Part shown: in pieces, positions 17,342-25,714 of the stretch
How positions within the stretch are numbered: position 1 is the stretch's first letter
How the letters are laid out: each line of letters starts with the position of its first letter
Source: Nocardia sp. NBC_01329
GTDB lineage: Bacteria; Actinomycetota; Actinomycetes; Mycobacteriales; Mycobacteriaceae
Length of the DNA: 64,000 nucleotides
Assembly: GCF_035956715.1 (NCBI RefSeq)
Contig: NZ_CP108381.1
Coordinates: forward strand, 3,814,001-3,878,000
Reading direction: 5' to 3'
Made by a program: the position numbers and the translations under genes
The notes under the pieces: generated by a model
Told to the model about the DNA's origin: nothing
Databases searched by the model: none
Seen by the model: only the letters and a program-made list of their open reading frames with translations

Positions 17342-17791
17342 TGGCCGTCCCGGACGGTGTTCGGCCGGGCCACAGCCGCGCCCACCCAGGTCGGCACCAG
17401 GGCACGCTCCCCCGGGCCGCTCTCGCTCCGACACCCGAATGCGATCGTCCGGGACAGCTACTCTCCGGAGAATTCGGTGCGGACACTTTCCGGATTCCAT
17501 CGCCGAATTCCGGTGGCGACAGGAAACAAATCGGTAAAGAATTTCTGCGGTCGGTCCGGCTGGGAAAATTCCGTTGCGCCCAGGCCACCAGCAGGCCCGG
17601 GGACATCCGGCCCGACGGTGCGCACCCGAACCCGAATCGCATGGATCCCCCGTTCGAGGGCGGGTTTCGAAATCCGCGGACCGATCGGAAGCGACTGCGG
17701 ATGTGGGCGACAACCGAAACTCACAGATACCGGCCCAAGACAATATCGACGACACTGGATAAACATCTGAAAGACGAGTTTCTCGGATCGA
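17342..17791. other. Intergenic stretch without a convincing gene
   Basis: About 450 bases between the promoters of the serine hydrolase and the ArsR-GNAT gene. Its middle part (about 17510-17580) is visibly richer in A and T than the neighbouring coding DNA. ORFs of 60-140 codons exist in several frames, but they have poor ribosome sites, no domain and unusual composition. I see no repeat, tRNA or transposase remnant in it. Confidence 0.5.
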
Positions 17792-17811
17792 ATATCCGCC
17801 GTCGATATAGT
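17792..17811 (+). promoter_or_regulatory. Promoter/operator of the ArsR-GNAT gene
   Basis: TATAGT (17806-17811) lies six bases before the ATG, again the leaderless pattern. The inverted repeat ATATC-N7-GATAT (17792-17808) overlaps it, which suits autoregulation by the ArsR-type domain the gene encodes. No clear -35 element is visible. Confidence 0.55.
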
Positions 17812-17817
17812 GGCCCC

Positions 17818-18678
17818 ATGACCTCCTTGGAACCGCCGGTCGTGCGGGACCAGGTGCGCGGCGACGCGCTCCCGGTCGCCGACGCGACCATCTACGCAGG
17901 CTGGTTTTCCTGCCTGGCCGACCCGACGCGGGTCCGGTTACTGCACCAGGTCGCCACGAGTCCCGCCGGAATCCATATCGGGGAGATCGCCGAAGCTCTC
18001 GGCATCGGACAGCCCACCGTTTCCCATCATGTCCGCAAACTCACCGACGCCGGGTTCGTGACAGTACACAAAGAGGGCACTGCCACCCTCGTCACCGTCA
18101 ATCCGCACCGCTGCACCGAGCTACCGCATACGGCCGACGCGGTGATGGGCATCCTCACCCCGCAGCCGCTGTGTCCCGACGATCTACCCCGCGATGTCAC
18201 CGTCCGAGCCATGACCGATGCCGATTGGGAGCCGGTCCGCGCCATCTACGCCGCCCGCGGCATCTCCTACCCCGCCGTCGTCGCGGCCGACGCACCCGAT
18301 CGGGACACCCTGGATCGCCAGTGGCTGTCCGGGCACCGCTGGGTCGCCGAGGCCGACGGCCGGATCGCCGGCTGGGCAGCCCTCACCTCGGTTTCGGGCC
18401 ACGAGTTCTACCGGGATGTCGCCGACAGTTGCGTGATGGTCGCCGACGAACTCGAGGGCCGCGGCGTCGGCACCGCGCTGTTGCGGCAGCAGATCACCGC
18501 CGCCGAGGATGCGGGTCTGCGGGCCCTGCAGACCACCGTTTTCCCCGACGACCGGATCGGGATCGCGCTGCACCACGCGGCGGGTTTCCGCACCGTCGGG
18601 ATCCGGGAGCGCAGCGGCCGGTCGGAAGGACGCTGGCGCGACGCCGTCCTGCTGGAACGGCGCAGCCCGCTGAACTGA
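17818..18678 (+). CDS. ArsR-type helix-turn-helix fused to GNAT acetyltransferase
   Basis: A 286-residue two-domain protein. Residues 20-125 are an ArsR winged helix (WFSCLADPTRVRLLHQVA; GIGQPTVSHHVRKLTDAGFV). Residues 128-286 are a GNAT domain of the phosphinothricin/ArsN type (VRAMTDADWEPVRAIYAARG; acetyl-CoA loop ELEGRGVGTALL; ending GFRTVGIRERSGRSEGRWRDAVLLER). The fusion suggests a sensor that both represses and acetylates, for example against an arsenical or phosphinothricin-like toxin. Cysteines at about 32, 101 and 121 could bind metalloid, but a classical ArsR cysteine pair is not evident. The specific ligand is inference. The gene probably represses its own promoter. Confidence 0.88.
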   Translation: MTSLEPPVVRDQVRGDALPVADATIYAGWFSCLADPTRVRLLHQVATSPAGIHIGEIAEALGIGQPTVSHHVRKLTDAGFVTVHKEGTATLVTVNPHRCTELPHTADAVMGILTPQPLCPDDLPRDVTVRAMTDADWEPVRAIYAARGISYPAVVAADAPDRDTLDRQWLSGHRWVAEADGRIAGWAALTSVSGHEFYRDVADSCVMVADELEGRGVGTALLRQQITAAEDAGLRALQTTVFPDDRIGIALHHAAGFRTVGIRERSGRSEGRWRDAVLLERRSPLN

Positions 18679-18967
18679 GGCCGCCGCGGCCGTCGACGGA
18701 CGGTCCCACGAACCCCGCCTCGCCGTAGCGGGCGAGCGGGTAGATCCCGACCATCAACCGCCGGCGTGCCCGGCTGGTCCGACGCGTGTTCCCGATTCGA
18801 TCGAACAACACCAGCACCGCGTACGGCCCGGTACACCGGCCTCCCACCGACTCTATCCACCCAACAGTGGCCCGAGCACGGATTCGGTGACCCGCCCAGA
18901 AGCTGCGCACCGCCCGGATGACCGACCGGGCCGCGCGCTGTCGACCCGCCGCGCGATCATTACCACC

Positions 18968-20251
18968 GTGGAGCAACAGCAGGCGGCACACAGCACCGAA
19001 GAAGTAGTTGGGATGGTCGCGCAGACTTTCCTTCGCGATCGCGACCAATTCATCGACCAGCTCTCGCACTTGATGCGTACCCAGGTGCCGATCCTGGACC
19101 AGGATCCGCGGCTGCGCGAATTGATGGAAGCGGGTACGACCGACAACCTGATGGAGGCGCTGCAGTACCTGCAGAACGAGGCCGCCGAGGATGATGTCCG
19201 AGCCCCGGAACGAGCGCTCGTGTACGCCCGGATACTGGCCCAGCGCGACGTTCCGGCCTCCGCGCTGATTCGGGCCTACCGGGTCGGTCAGGCCGGATTC
19301 CTGGACACCGGGATGCGCTACGCGATCGAGTTCGGGGGCGGCGGCCCGGTCACCACGTCGGCGATCGTCCATATCGTCAACCGCACCTCGGTCTACATCG
19401 ATCGGGTGTGCGAGCAGGTCGGTGTCGCCTACGAGGAAGAACGCGACCGCTGGGTCGGCAATCGGGGCGGACTGCGCCAGCAGTGGGTGACCCGGCTCCT
19501 CAACGGCACGACCACCGATGCCGACGCCGCGGAACAGGCGCTGCGGTATCCGCTGTCCCGCGGACATCTCGCGATCGACACCTGGACCGATCCGCATATC
19601 GACCCCGCAAAGGCAGTGGAGGTCTTCGATCAACTCCGGGCGGCGCTGGGCACTGTGTTCGACCGTGCGCTCGGAACTCTGCTGATACCGGTGGATGAAC
19701 ACGAGGCCCGGCTGTGGTTCGCCCTGCCGGGCGAGCCGTCGGTCGACAGCGCGGCGATCGAACAGTTGCTCGCCGATCGGGCATTGCCGGTGCGGGTGGC
19801 CTTCGGTGGTCACGGCACCGGCCTGGCCGGATTCCGGCGGACCGCCGCCCAGGCCGACCGGGTACGCCGGCTCGCACTCCTCAGCGGTGACCACGGCGCG
19901 CGAGTCCTCTCCTATCACGATGTCTCGGCGGTCGCGCTGCTGGCGAGCGATATCGATACGCTGCGCGAATTCGTCGCCGACGAGCTCGGTGAACTGGCGG
20001 TGGACAACGAACGTAATCTCTGGCTGCGTGAGACGCTGCGGGTGTTCCTTGCCGGGAACCGCAGTTATGCCGCGGCCGCCACTCGGCTGGGGGTCCATCG
20101 CAACACCGTTCAGTACCGCGTCCGGCAGGCGCTCAACCTGATCGGCGTGAGCACCGATTCTCCTGGCGCGGATCTGTATCCGCGGCTGGCGCTCCAGGCC
20201 ACCCAATTGTTGGGCGCCGCGGTGCTGCGCCCGGAGTCCGGCCCGAACTGA
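18968..20251 (+). CDS. PucR-family transcriptional regulator
   Basis: A 427-residue protein from the GTG at 18968. The N-terminal part (HLMRTQVPILDQDPRLRELM; ALIRAYRVGQAGFLD) resembles the RsbT-co-antagonist-like sensor of this family. A central GGDEF-like region follows, and the C-terminus is the PucR helix-turn-helix: LRETLRVFLAGNRSYAAAATRLGVHRNTVQYRV. Such proteins control catabolic or secondary pathways in Actinobacteria. The frame is open to a GTG at 18887, which would add 27 residues of low-quality sequence, so the start is uncertain. The lactonase gene downstream could be a target, with about 300 bases between. Confidence 0.88.
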   Translation: MEQQQAAHSTEEVVGMVAQTFLRDRDQFIDQLSHLMRTQVPILDQDPRLRELMEAGTTDNLMEALQYLQNEAAEDDVRAPERALVYARILAQRDVPASALIRAYRVGQAGFLDTGMRYAIEFGGGGPVTTSAIVHIVNRTSVYIDRVCEQVGVAYEEERDRWVGNRGGLRQQWVTRLLNGTTTDADAAEQALRYPLSRGHLAIDTWTDPHIDPAKAVEVFDQLRAALGTVFDRALGTLLIPVDEHEARLWFALPGEPSVDSAAIEQLLADRALPVRVAFGGHGTGLAGFRRTAAQADRVRRLALLSGDHGARVLSYHDVSAVALLASDIDTLREFVADELGELAVDNERNLWLRETLRVFLAGNRSYAAAATRLGVHRNTVQYRVRQALNLIGVSTDSPGADLYPRLALQATQLLGAAVLRPESGPN

Positions 20252-20253
20252 GC

Positions 20254-20274
20254 CGGCCGATACCGGTTCGGCCG
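20254..20274 (+). terminator. Hairpin after the pucR-type gene
   Basis: CGGCCGA and TCGGCCG form a 7-bp perfect stem around a 7-nt loop, three bases after the stop codon. A second small hairpin (CGTTCC/GGAACG, 20275-20291) follows directly. There is no T-tract. The rest of the gap up to the lactonase gene shows nothing convincing. Confidence 0.5.
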
Positions 20275-20548
20275 CGTTCCACGCGGGAACGTCCTCGGCG
20301 ACGACCGCGCACAACAGGGGCTCTGTGCTGCGCGCACAAATACCGGCCGACCTTTCATGCGGCCGGAATATGGCCGGTCACGCGGCACGCATCGTAGGGT
20401 TCAGTTATCCCCGGAATCCGTTATCCACCTCAGTAGTTGGTCCGCCGGCAACCGAATCGCCGCACCGCCACGAGTGGTGTCGCGGATCCGATCCCATCCG
20501 TCGTGCCGGCGTCCTCGCGCTGCGCGCTGCCCTTTTCAGGAGTTCTCC

Positions 20549-21532
20549 GTGCCCTCCATCCAGACCGTCCGCGGCGCCGTGGACACCGCCGACCTCGGTA
20601 TCACGCTGATGCACGAACACGTCTTCGTACTCAGTTCCGACGTACAGCAGAACTATGCGCAGGAGTGGGGTTCGGAGGAGGAACGGATCGAGGACGCGGT
20701 CCGGCAGTTGACCGGCGCCTACGACGCCGGGGTGCGTACGATCGTGGATCCGACGGTGGTGGGGCTGGGCCGCTACATCCCCCGGATCGCCCGGATAGCG
20801 GAACGGGTTCCACTGCAGCTGATCGTGGCCACCGGCCTCTACACCTACAACGACGTCCCGTTCTTCTTCCACCACCGCGGTCCGGCGCTCGATCCGCTGG
20901 TCGGCAGGCACGTTCCCGATCCGATGGTCGATCTTTTCGTCGGCGATATCCGGGACGGTATCGCCGGCACCGGTGTCCGCGCCGGCATGCTCAAATGCGC
21001 GATCGACGCGGAGGGCCTCACACCCGGCGTCGAACGGGTGATGCGCGCGGTGGCCCGGGCCCACCACGAGACCGGTGTGCCGATCACCGTCCACACCCAC
21101 CCCGAATCGGGTACCGGTTTCGAGGTCAAGCGCGTCCTGTGCACCGAAGAAGGCGTCGACCCGTCCCGAATCGTGCTGGGGCACAGCGGCGACACCACGG
21201 ATCTGGACTATCTGACCGCGCTCGCGGACGCCGGCTTCGTCCTGGGTATGGACCGTTTCGGCATCAATCTCGAGACCACCTTCGAGGCGCGCGCGGATAC
21301 CCTCATCGAAATGGTGCGCCGCGGCTACGCCGAGCGCATGGTGCTCTCCCAGGACTCCAGCTGTTATATCGACTGGATAGAACCGACGACCCGGGCGGCC
21401 GTGCTCCCACAGTGGCACTACACCCATCTGTTCGACGATGTCTTTCCCTACGTGCTCGATCGCGGTATCGAGGAACGGCAACTCCGGACGATGCTCGTGG
21501 ACGTACCCCATACGTTCTTCGCGGCGGGCTGA
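20549..21532 (+). CDS. Phosphotriesterase-like lactonase family hydrolase
   Basis: A 327-residue TIM-barrel metallohydrolase. The two-metal site is visible: HxH in TLMHEHVFVLSS (H22, H24), the bridging lysine in AGMLKCAID, histidines in ITVHTHPESGTG and VLGHSGDT, and the aspartate in VLSQDSSCYIDW. Family members hydrolyse lactones (including acyl-homoserine lactones) and, weakly, organophosphates. The true substrate is not predictable. The GTG start follows AGGAG with a six-base spacing, a strong signal; the upstream open frame is not coding. A GC-rich hairpin follows the stop. Confidence 0.93.
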   Translation: MPSIQTVRGAVDTADLGITLMHEHVFVLSSDVQQNYAQEWGSEEERIEDAVRQLTGAYDAGVRTIVDPTVVGLGRYIPRIARIAERVPLQLIVATGLYTYNDVPFFFHHRGPALDPLVGRHVPDPMVDLFVGDIRDGIAGTGVRAGMLKCAIDAEGLTPGVERVMRAVARAHHETGVPITVHTHPESGTGFEVKRVLCTEEGVDPSRIVLGHSGDTTDLDYLTALADAGFVLGMDRFGINLETTFEARADTLIEMVRRGYAERMVLSQDSSCYIDWIEPTTRAAVLPQWHYTHLFDDVFPYVLDRGIEERQLRTMLVDVPHTFFAAG

Positions 21533-21589
21533 CCGGGCCCACCGGCGGCGGCCACACCCCGACCGGGTTCCCGAGCCCGGTGGGCCCGG
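21533..21589 (+). terminator. Long-loop hairpin after the lactonase gene
   Basis: CCGGGCCCACCGG begins directly after the stop codon and is perfectly complementary to CCGGTGGGCCCGG (21577-21589), a 13-bp stem with a 31-nt loop. It separates the lactonase gene from the ABC transporter promoter. Confidence 0.55.
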
Positions 21590-21607
21590 AAGCTAGGGTT
21601 GTCGATC

Positions 21608-23404
21608 ATGCCTGGTCTGCCCGCTTCGCGCGCCCGTGCGCTGCTCGCCGCACTCCTGCTCGCTGTGGCCGTACTGGCGACAGCGTGTGGCAGTGGCGGC
21701 GGCGGTGACAGCGCCACCCGCGACCTGTGCGCGCCACCGGGACCGGCGGCCGCCACCGCGGCCCCGGCGAACCTGACCGCCCCGGGCGCCGGAAAAGAGG
21801 ACCGGTTCACCACCGAATCCACCGAGCCGCCGGAATCGGTCGATATCGCCCGTTTGGGGCTGATCCAGCCGGGCGTACTGAGTGTGGGCACCCTCTCCGA
21901 CGCACCGCCGAGTATCTGCGTGAACTCCACCGGCGCGTTCACCGGCTTCGACAACGAGCTCCTGCGGGCGGTGGCCGCGAAGATCGGCCTGCGGGTCGAG
22001 TTCTCCGGTACCGAATTCGCCGGACTGCTGGCTCAGGTCGCGGGCAAACGGTTCGATGTCGGCTCGTCCAACATCACCACCACCGACGCCAGGCGTGAGA
22101 TGGTCGGCTTCACCAACGGCTACGATTTCGGCTACTTCTCGCTGGTCGTCGAGGACGGCAGCCCGGTGCGCGGGTTCGCCGATCTCGGTCCCGGTTCCCG
22201 GGTCGCGGTGGTGCAGGGCACGGTTCAGGACGAGTACGTGGTCAACGAACTGGGCCTGGATCCGGTGAAGTTCCCGGACTACAACACCGCCTACGCGAAT
22301 GTGAAAACCGGTCAGGTGGACGCCTGGGTCGCGCCGTCGGCACAGGCCGAGGGCGCGATCGCACCGGGTGACGCGACCTCGGTCGTACAGAACTCGTTCA
22401 GCCTCGACAATTTCGCCGGCTGGGCGGTCGCGAAGAACAACAAGCCGCTGATCGACGCCCTCAACTCCGGGTTGGACGCGGTGATCGCCGACGGCACCTA
22501 CGCTCGGCTCTACAGCGACTGGGTGCCGCGGGAACTGCCGCCCGGCTGGAAGCCCGGTTCGAAGGCGGCGCCCGCCCCGCAACTACCGGATTTCGCCGCG
22601 ATCGCGGCCGAACGCGCGCCGCAGGAACAGACAGCACAGGCGCCGAAATCGACTCTGCAACAGCTACGCGACACCTTCTTCGACTGGTCGCTCTACCGGC
22701 AGGCCCTGCCGGACCTGTTCAAGACGGGCTTACCCAACACCCTGATCCTCGCACTGGTCTCGGGCGCGCTCGGCACCGTGATCGGCATGCTGCTCGCGGT
22801 AGCCGGTATCTCGCGTACCCGCTGGCTGCGCTGGCCGGCCCGGGTGTACACCGATATCTTCCGCGGTCTGCCCGCGGTGGTCATCATCCTGCTCATCGGC
22901 CTCGGCGTCGGACCGGTGGTCAGCGGCCTCACCGGCAACAACCCCTACTGGCTCGGCGCGGTGGCGCTGGCCCTGCTGGCTTCGGCCTATATCGGTGAGA
23001 TCTTCCGCTCCGGTATCCAGTCGGTGGAGCCGGGCCAGCTGGAGGCGGCGCGCGCGATCGGCTTCGGATACCGGCAGGCGATGACACTGGTGGTGATCCC
23101 CCAGGGCGTGCGCCGGGTACTGCCCGCGTTGATGAATCAGTTCATCGCGTTGATCAAGGATTCGTCGCTCATCTACTTCCTCGGCCTGCTGGCCACCCAG
23201 CGCGAACTGTTCGCGGTCGGCCGCGACCTCAACGCCCAGACCGGCAACCTGTCGCCACTGGTGGCCGCCGGTCTGGTCTATCTCCTGCTGACCATCCCAC
23301 TCACCCACCTGGTGAACTACATCGATCGGCGGATGCGCACCGGCCGGCCCGATCAGCCGATCGACCCGGTCGAGCAGGCCACCATCACCGAAGGGCGGGG
23401 GTAA
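21608..23404 (+). CDS. Amino acid ABC importer: substrate-binding domain fused to permease
   Basis: A 598-residue polar amino acid importer subunit. A lipoprotein-type signal peptide ends in LATAC (C27). A family 3 solute-binding domain covers about residues 80-310 (GVLSVGTLSDAPPSICVNSTGAFTGFDNELLRAVA). After a proline-rich linker the permease begins at about 370 (LPDLFKTGLPNTLILALVSGALGTVIG) and contains the EAA-type loop QLEAARAIGFGYRQAMTLVVIPQGVRRVLP. Fused receptors and permeases of this kind occur in the glutamine/glutamate importers. TAGGGT lies eight bases before the ATG. The ATPase gene follows after three bases, so the two genes form a complete importer. Confidence 0.93.
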   Translation: MPGLPASRARALLAALLLAVAVLATACGSGGGGDSATRDLCAPPGPAAATAAPANLTAPGAGKEDRFTTESTEPPESVDIARLGLIQPGVLSVGTLSDAPPSICVNSTGAFTGFDNELLRAVAAKIGLRVEFSGTEFAGLLAQVAGKRFDVGSSNITTTDARREMVGFTNGYDFGYFSLVVEDGSPVRGFADLGPGSRVAVVQGTVQDEYVVNELGLDPVKFPDYNTAYANVKTGQVDAWVAPSAQAEGAIAPGDATSVVQNSFSLDNFAGWAVAKNNKPLIDALNSGLDAVIADGTYARLYSDWVPRELPPGWKPGSKAAPAPQLPDFAAIAAERAPQEQTAQAPKSTLQQLRDTFFDWSLYRQALPDLFKTGLPNTLILALVSGALGTVIGMLLAVAGISRTRWLRWPARVYTDIFRGLPAVVIILLIGLGVGPVVSGLTGNNPYWLGAVALALLASAYIGEIFRSGIQSVEPGQLEAARAIGFGYRQAMTLVVIPQGVRRVLPALMNQFIALIKDSSLIYFLGLLATQRELFAVGRDLNAQTGNLSPLVAAGLVYLLLTIPLTHLVNYIDRRMRTGRPDQPIDPVEQATITEGRG

Positions 23405-23407
23405 CCG

Positions 23408-24133
23408 ATGAGTGCCTCACTGACCGGCACCGGACTCCACCTGCGGCTGGGCGGCAACCAGATCCTGCGTGGGGTGGATGTCCACGTCGACGCGGGTAAG
23501 ACCACGACGGTGATCGGCCCGTCGGGTTCCGGGAAGTCCACCCTGCTACGGGTGCTGAACCGGCTGTACGAACCCGATTCCGGCGATATTCTGCTCGACG
23601 GCGATTCGGTGCTCACCGAGAATCCGGACCGGCTGCGCCAGCGCATCGGGATGGTGTTCCAGCAGTTCAACCTGTTCCCGCACCGGACTGTCGCCGACAA
23701 TATCGCGCTGGGCCCGCGGAAACTGCGCGGTTTGTCCAAGGAGGAGGCGCGCACGCTGGCACTGGAGCAGCTCGAGGTGGTGGGCCTCACCGGCAAAGCC
23801 GATTCCCGTCCCGCGAACCTGTCCGGCGGCCAGCAACAGCGGGTGGCGATCGCGCGGGCGCTGGCCATGAAACCGGACATCATGTTCTTCGACGAAGCCA
23901 CCTCCGCACTGGATCCGGAACTGGTCAAGGGCGTGCTCGCGCTGATGTCGGACCTGGCCGCGGGCGGTATGTCGATGGTTGTGGTGACCCACGAGATGGG
24001 GTTCGCGCGGAGTGTCTCCGACCATGTGGTGTTCATGGACGGCGGTCTGGTGGTGGAGTCCGGGAGCCCGGACGCTCTCTTCGACAGTGCCGAAACACCG
24101 CGGCTGCGAAGGTTTCTCGACCAGGTGCTCTGA
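23408..24133 (+). CDS. Polar amino acid ABC transporter ATP-binding protein
   Basis: A 241-residue ATPase that powers the importer encoded just upstream. Walker A is GPSGSGKST, the Q-loop lies in GMVFQQFNLFPHRTV, the signature is LSGGQQQRVAIARALA, Walker B with the catalytic Glu is DIMFFDEATSALDPE, and the H-loop is VVVTHEMGFAR. The FQQFNLFPHRTV string is typical of glutamine/polar amino acid (GlnQ-type) ATPases. The exact amino acid is not known. Confidence 0.95.
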   Translation: MSASLTGTGLHLRLGGNQILRGVDVHVDAGKTTTVIGPSGSGKSTLLRVLNRLYEPDSGDILLDGDSVLTENPDRLRQRIGMVFQQFNLFPHRTVADNIALGPRKLRGLSKEEARTLALEQLEVVGLTGKADSRPANLSGGQQQRVAIARALAMKPDIMFFDEATSALDPELVKGVLALMSDLAAGGMSMVVVTHEMGFARSVSDHVVFMDGGLVVESGSPDALFDSAETPRLRRFLDQVL

Positions 24134-24151
24134 AACGACGATACTGAAGCC

Positions 24152-24655
24152 ATGAGCGATGACGATCGGACCGGCAACCCCTACGGCACACCGACCACCA
24201 GCGGACCCCGGCCCATCGGCCGGGCCCAGGGCGTGACCAACCGGGTGGTCCGCACTCTGCTGCGGGTACCGGGCCTGTCGGGTGTCGTCGGGAAACGCCT
24301 GGCGACCCTGCACGTGGTGGGCCGCAGATCCGGGAACACCTACGACATCCCGGTCGCCTATACCGCCTATGGTCAGACGCTCCTGATCGGCACCGCGCTG
24401 CGGCCGTGGGTGAAGAATCTGGCGCCCGGGACTCCGCTCACCATCACCCGTGGTGGGCGTCCGGAGCGATTCGACCCGACCGTATACACCGAAGCGGACG
24501 ACGTGCTGCGACTGTTCGAGATCATCGCCCGCGACAACAAGACCAACGCGGAATTCAACGGCATCGGTTTCGATGCCGAGGGCGATCCGAACAAGGCCGA
24601 TATCTACCAGACCTGGCAGCAGGGCGGTGTGGTGATCGAACTGCGCCCGGTCTGA
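24152..24655 (+). CDS. Deazaflavin (F420)-dependent oxidoreductase family protein
   Basis: A 167-residue protein of the same DUF385-type split-barrel family as the one at 14185. The diagnostic part is KRLATLHVVGRRSGNTYDIPVAYTAYGQTLLIGTALRPWVKNL. The C-terminal 60 residues are acidic and not typical. It starts 18 bases after the ABC ATPase and may be in the same transcript. The substrate is unknown. Confidence 0.85.
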   Translation: MSDDDRTGNPYGTPTTSGPRPIGRAQGVTNRVVRTLLRVPGLSGVVGKRLATLHVVGRRSGNTYDIPVAYTAYGQTLLIGTALRPWVKNLAPGTPLTITRGGRPERFDPTVYTEADDVLRLFEIIARDNKTNAEFNGIGFDAEGDPNKADIYQTWQQGGVVIELRPV

Positions 24656-24663
24656 GATTCCTG

Positions 24664-24679
24664 CTCCCGGATGCGGGAG
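24664..24679. terminator. Small hairpin between convergent genes
   Basis: CTCCCG-GATG-CGGGAG is a 6-bp stem with a 4-nt loop between the stop codons of two convergent genes. It is short and has no T-tract, so this is only a possible terminator. Confidence 0.35.
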
Positions 24680-24695
24680 TATCGCGACCGGCCGG

Positions 24696-24863
24696 TCAGC
24701 GCTGGCGCCAGCTCAGCGGTCCCGGTAGATCGACGCTGTTCTTCTTGGTCCGGGAGTTCCACGACCACGGGCCGATCTTGATACTCCACGAGGAAAGACC
24801 CGATTGGGTGTAGTTCAGCTTCAGCGGACCGAAGGACTGGCGTTTGCGGAATCTGATGGGCAT
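24696..24863 (-). CDS. DUF4236-like short protein
   Basis: A 55-residue protein beginning MPIRFRKRQSFGPLKLNYTQ. This is the RFRK...GPLKLNxxxSG pattern of the DUF4236 domain, a short beta-rich module of unknown function. The usual glycine-rich continuation is replaced here by a Trp/Ser-rich one (SSWSIKIGPWSWNSRTKKNS), so the match covers the N-terminal half only. The ATG follows GGGAGG at a good distance, whereas the longer open frame has none. Confidence 0.75.
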   Translation of the reverse strand: MPIRFRKRQSFGPLKLNYTQSGLSSWSIKIGPWSWNSRTKKNSVDLPGPLSWRQR

Positions 24864-24941
24864 GAGCGACCTCCCTAGCTCCGTCCCAGGATAACGGATC
24901 AGGGTGAGCACCTATGGCTTTCGCTGGTCAGGGGTGCCAGA

Positions 24942-25565
24942 GTGGAGGACGTGGGTATCTATCGCGACCATTTCGTACCACGCCTGGTGAACGCGGCCTG
25001 TGGGATGAGGGCCAACGAGCCGCTGCGCGAGCGGGTCTGCGCCGGATTGTCCGGTCGGGTGGTCGAACTCGGTTTCGGCTCCGGACTGAATGTGCCGTTC
25101 TACTCCGATGCGGTGGTATCGGTGAGCGCCGTCGAGCCGGCGGACCTCGGCTGGAAGATATCGTCCCGGCGCCGCGCCGGCACCCGGGTCCCGATCGAGC
25201 GCGCGGGCCTGGACGGACAGTCGCTGCCGTTTCCGGACAGTAGTTTCGATACCGCCCTGTCGACCTGGACGATGTGCACCATCCCCGATATCGAAGCCGC
25301 ACTCGGCGAGATACGGCGGGTGCTGATACCCGGCGGCACGCTGCATTTCGTCGAGCACGGCCTGGCCCCTGATCCAAAGGTGCAGCGCTGGCAGCATCGC
25401 CTCGATCCGCTCCAGCAGCGCATCGCGGGCGGCTGCCATCTGGACCGGAATATCCGGGCACTCGTCGAAACGGCGGGGTTCGGTATCCGCGAACTGGAGG
25501 TCGTTCGCGGGCAGGGACCGGCGTTCATCGACACCCAGTCGCTGGGTGTGGCCGTCAATCCCTGA
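24942..25565 (+). CDS. SAM-dependent methyltransferase (class I)
   Basis: A 207-residue protein. The SAM-binding motif I is GRVVELGFGSGLNVPFY, motif II is SVSAVEPADLG, and LPFPDSSFDTALSTWTMCTIPDIEAALGEIRRVLIPGGTLHFVEHG gives motifs post-I to III of Methyltransf_11. Relatives act on small molecules or lipids; the substrate is unknown. A second GTG at 24951 (giving MGIYRDHFVPRL) is an equally good start. It stands between a DUF4236 gene on the other strand and the YbaB-like gene. Confidence 0.9.
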   Translation: MEDVGIYRDHFVPRLVNAACGMRANEPLRERVCAGLSGRVVELGFGSGLNVPFYSDAVVSVSAVEPADLGWKISSRRRAGTRVPIERAGLDGQSLPFPDSSFDTALSTWTMCTIPDIEAALGEIRRVLIPGGTLHFVEHGLAPDPKVQRWQHRLDPLQQRIAGGCHLDRNIRALVETAGFGIRELEVVRGQGPAFIDTQSLGVAVNP

Positions 25566-25714
25566 GGTTCTCGCGGCGCTCACCCGGTCGCCGGTCGGGA
25601 GCCCGACGCGGCACAGTGATATATCTCGACCGGATTCGGATTCGGGTATCGGAACCTTCCGGCGTCGCGACGCGTCGAAGGGTAGGAAGGGAGTTCCGCG
25701 GAAATGAGGGATCG

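Noticed and set aside
17357..17770. 137-codon ORF in the AT-richer gap
   Set aside because: No domain and no ribosome site; composition rich in Arg, Pro, Ser and Gly typical of non-coding frames.
18494..20314. 606-codon minus-strand frame over the PucR-type gene
   Set aside because: The plus-strand PucR helix-turn-helix is clear. A short piece around 18700-18840 reads plausibly, but there is no start, domain or ribosome site.
24684..24695. GACCGGCCGGTC as operator
   Set aside because: It is a short GC palindrome of the kind expected by chance at this base composition and lies between two stop codons.
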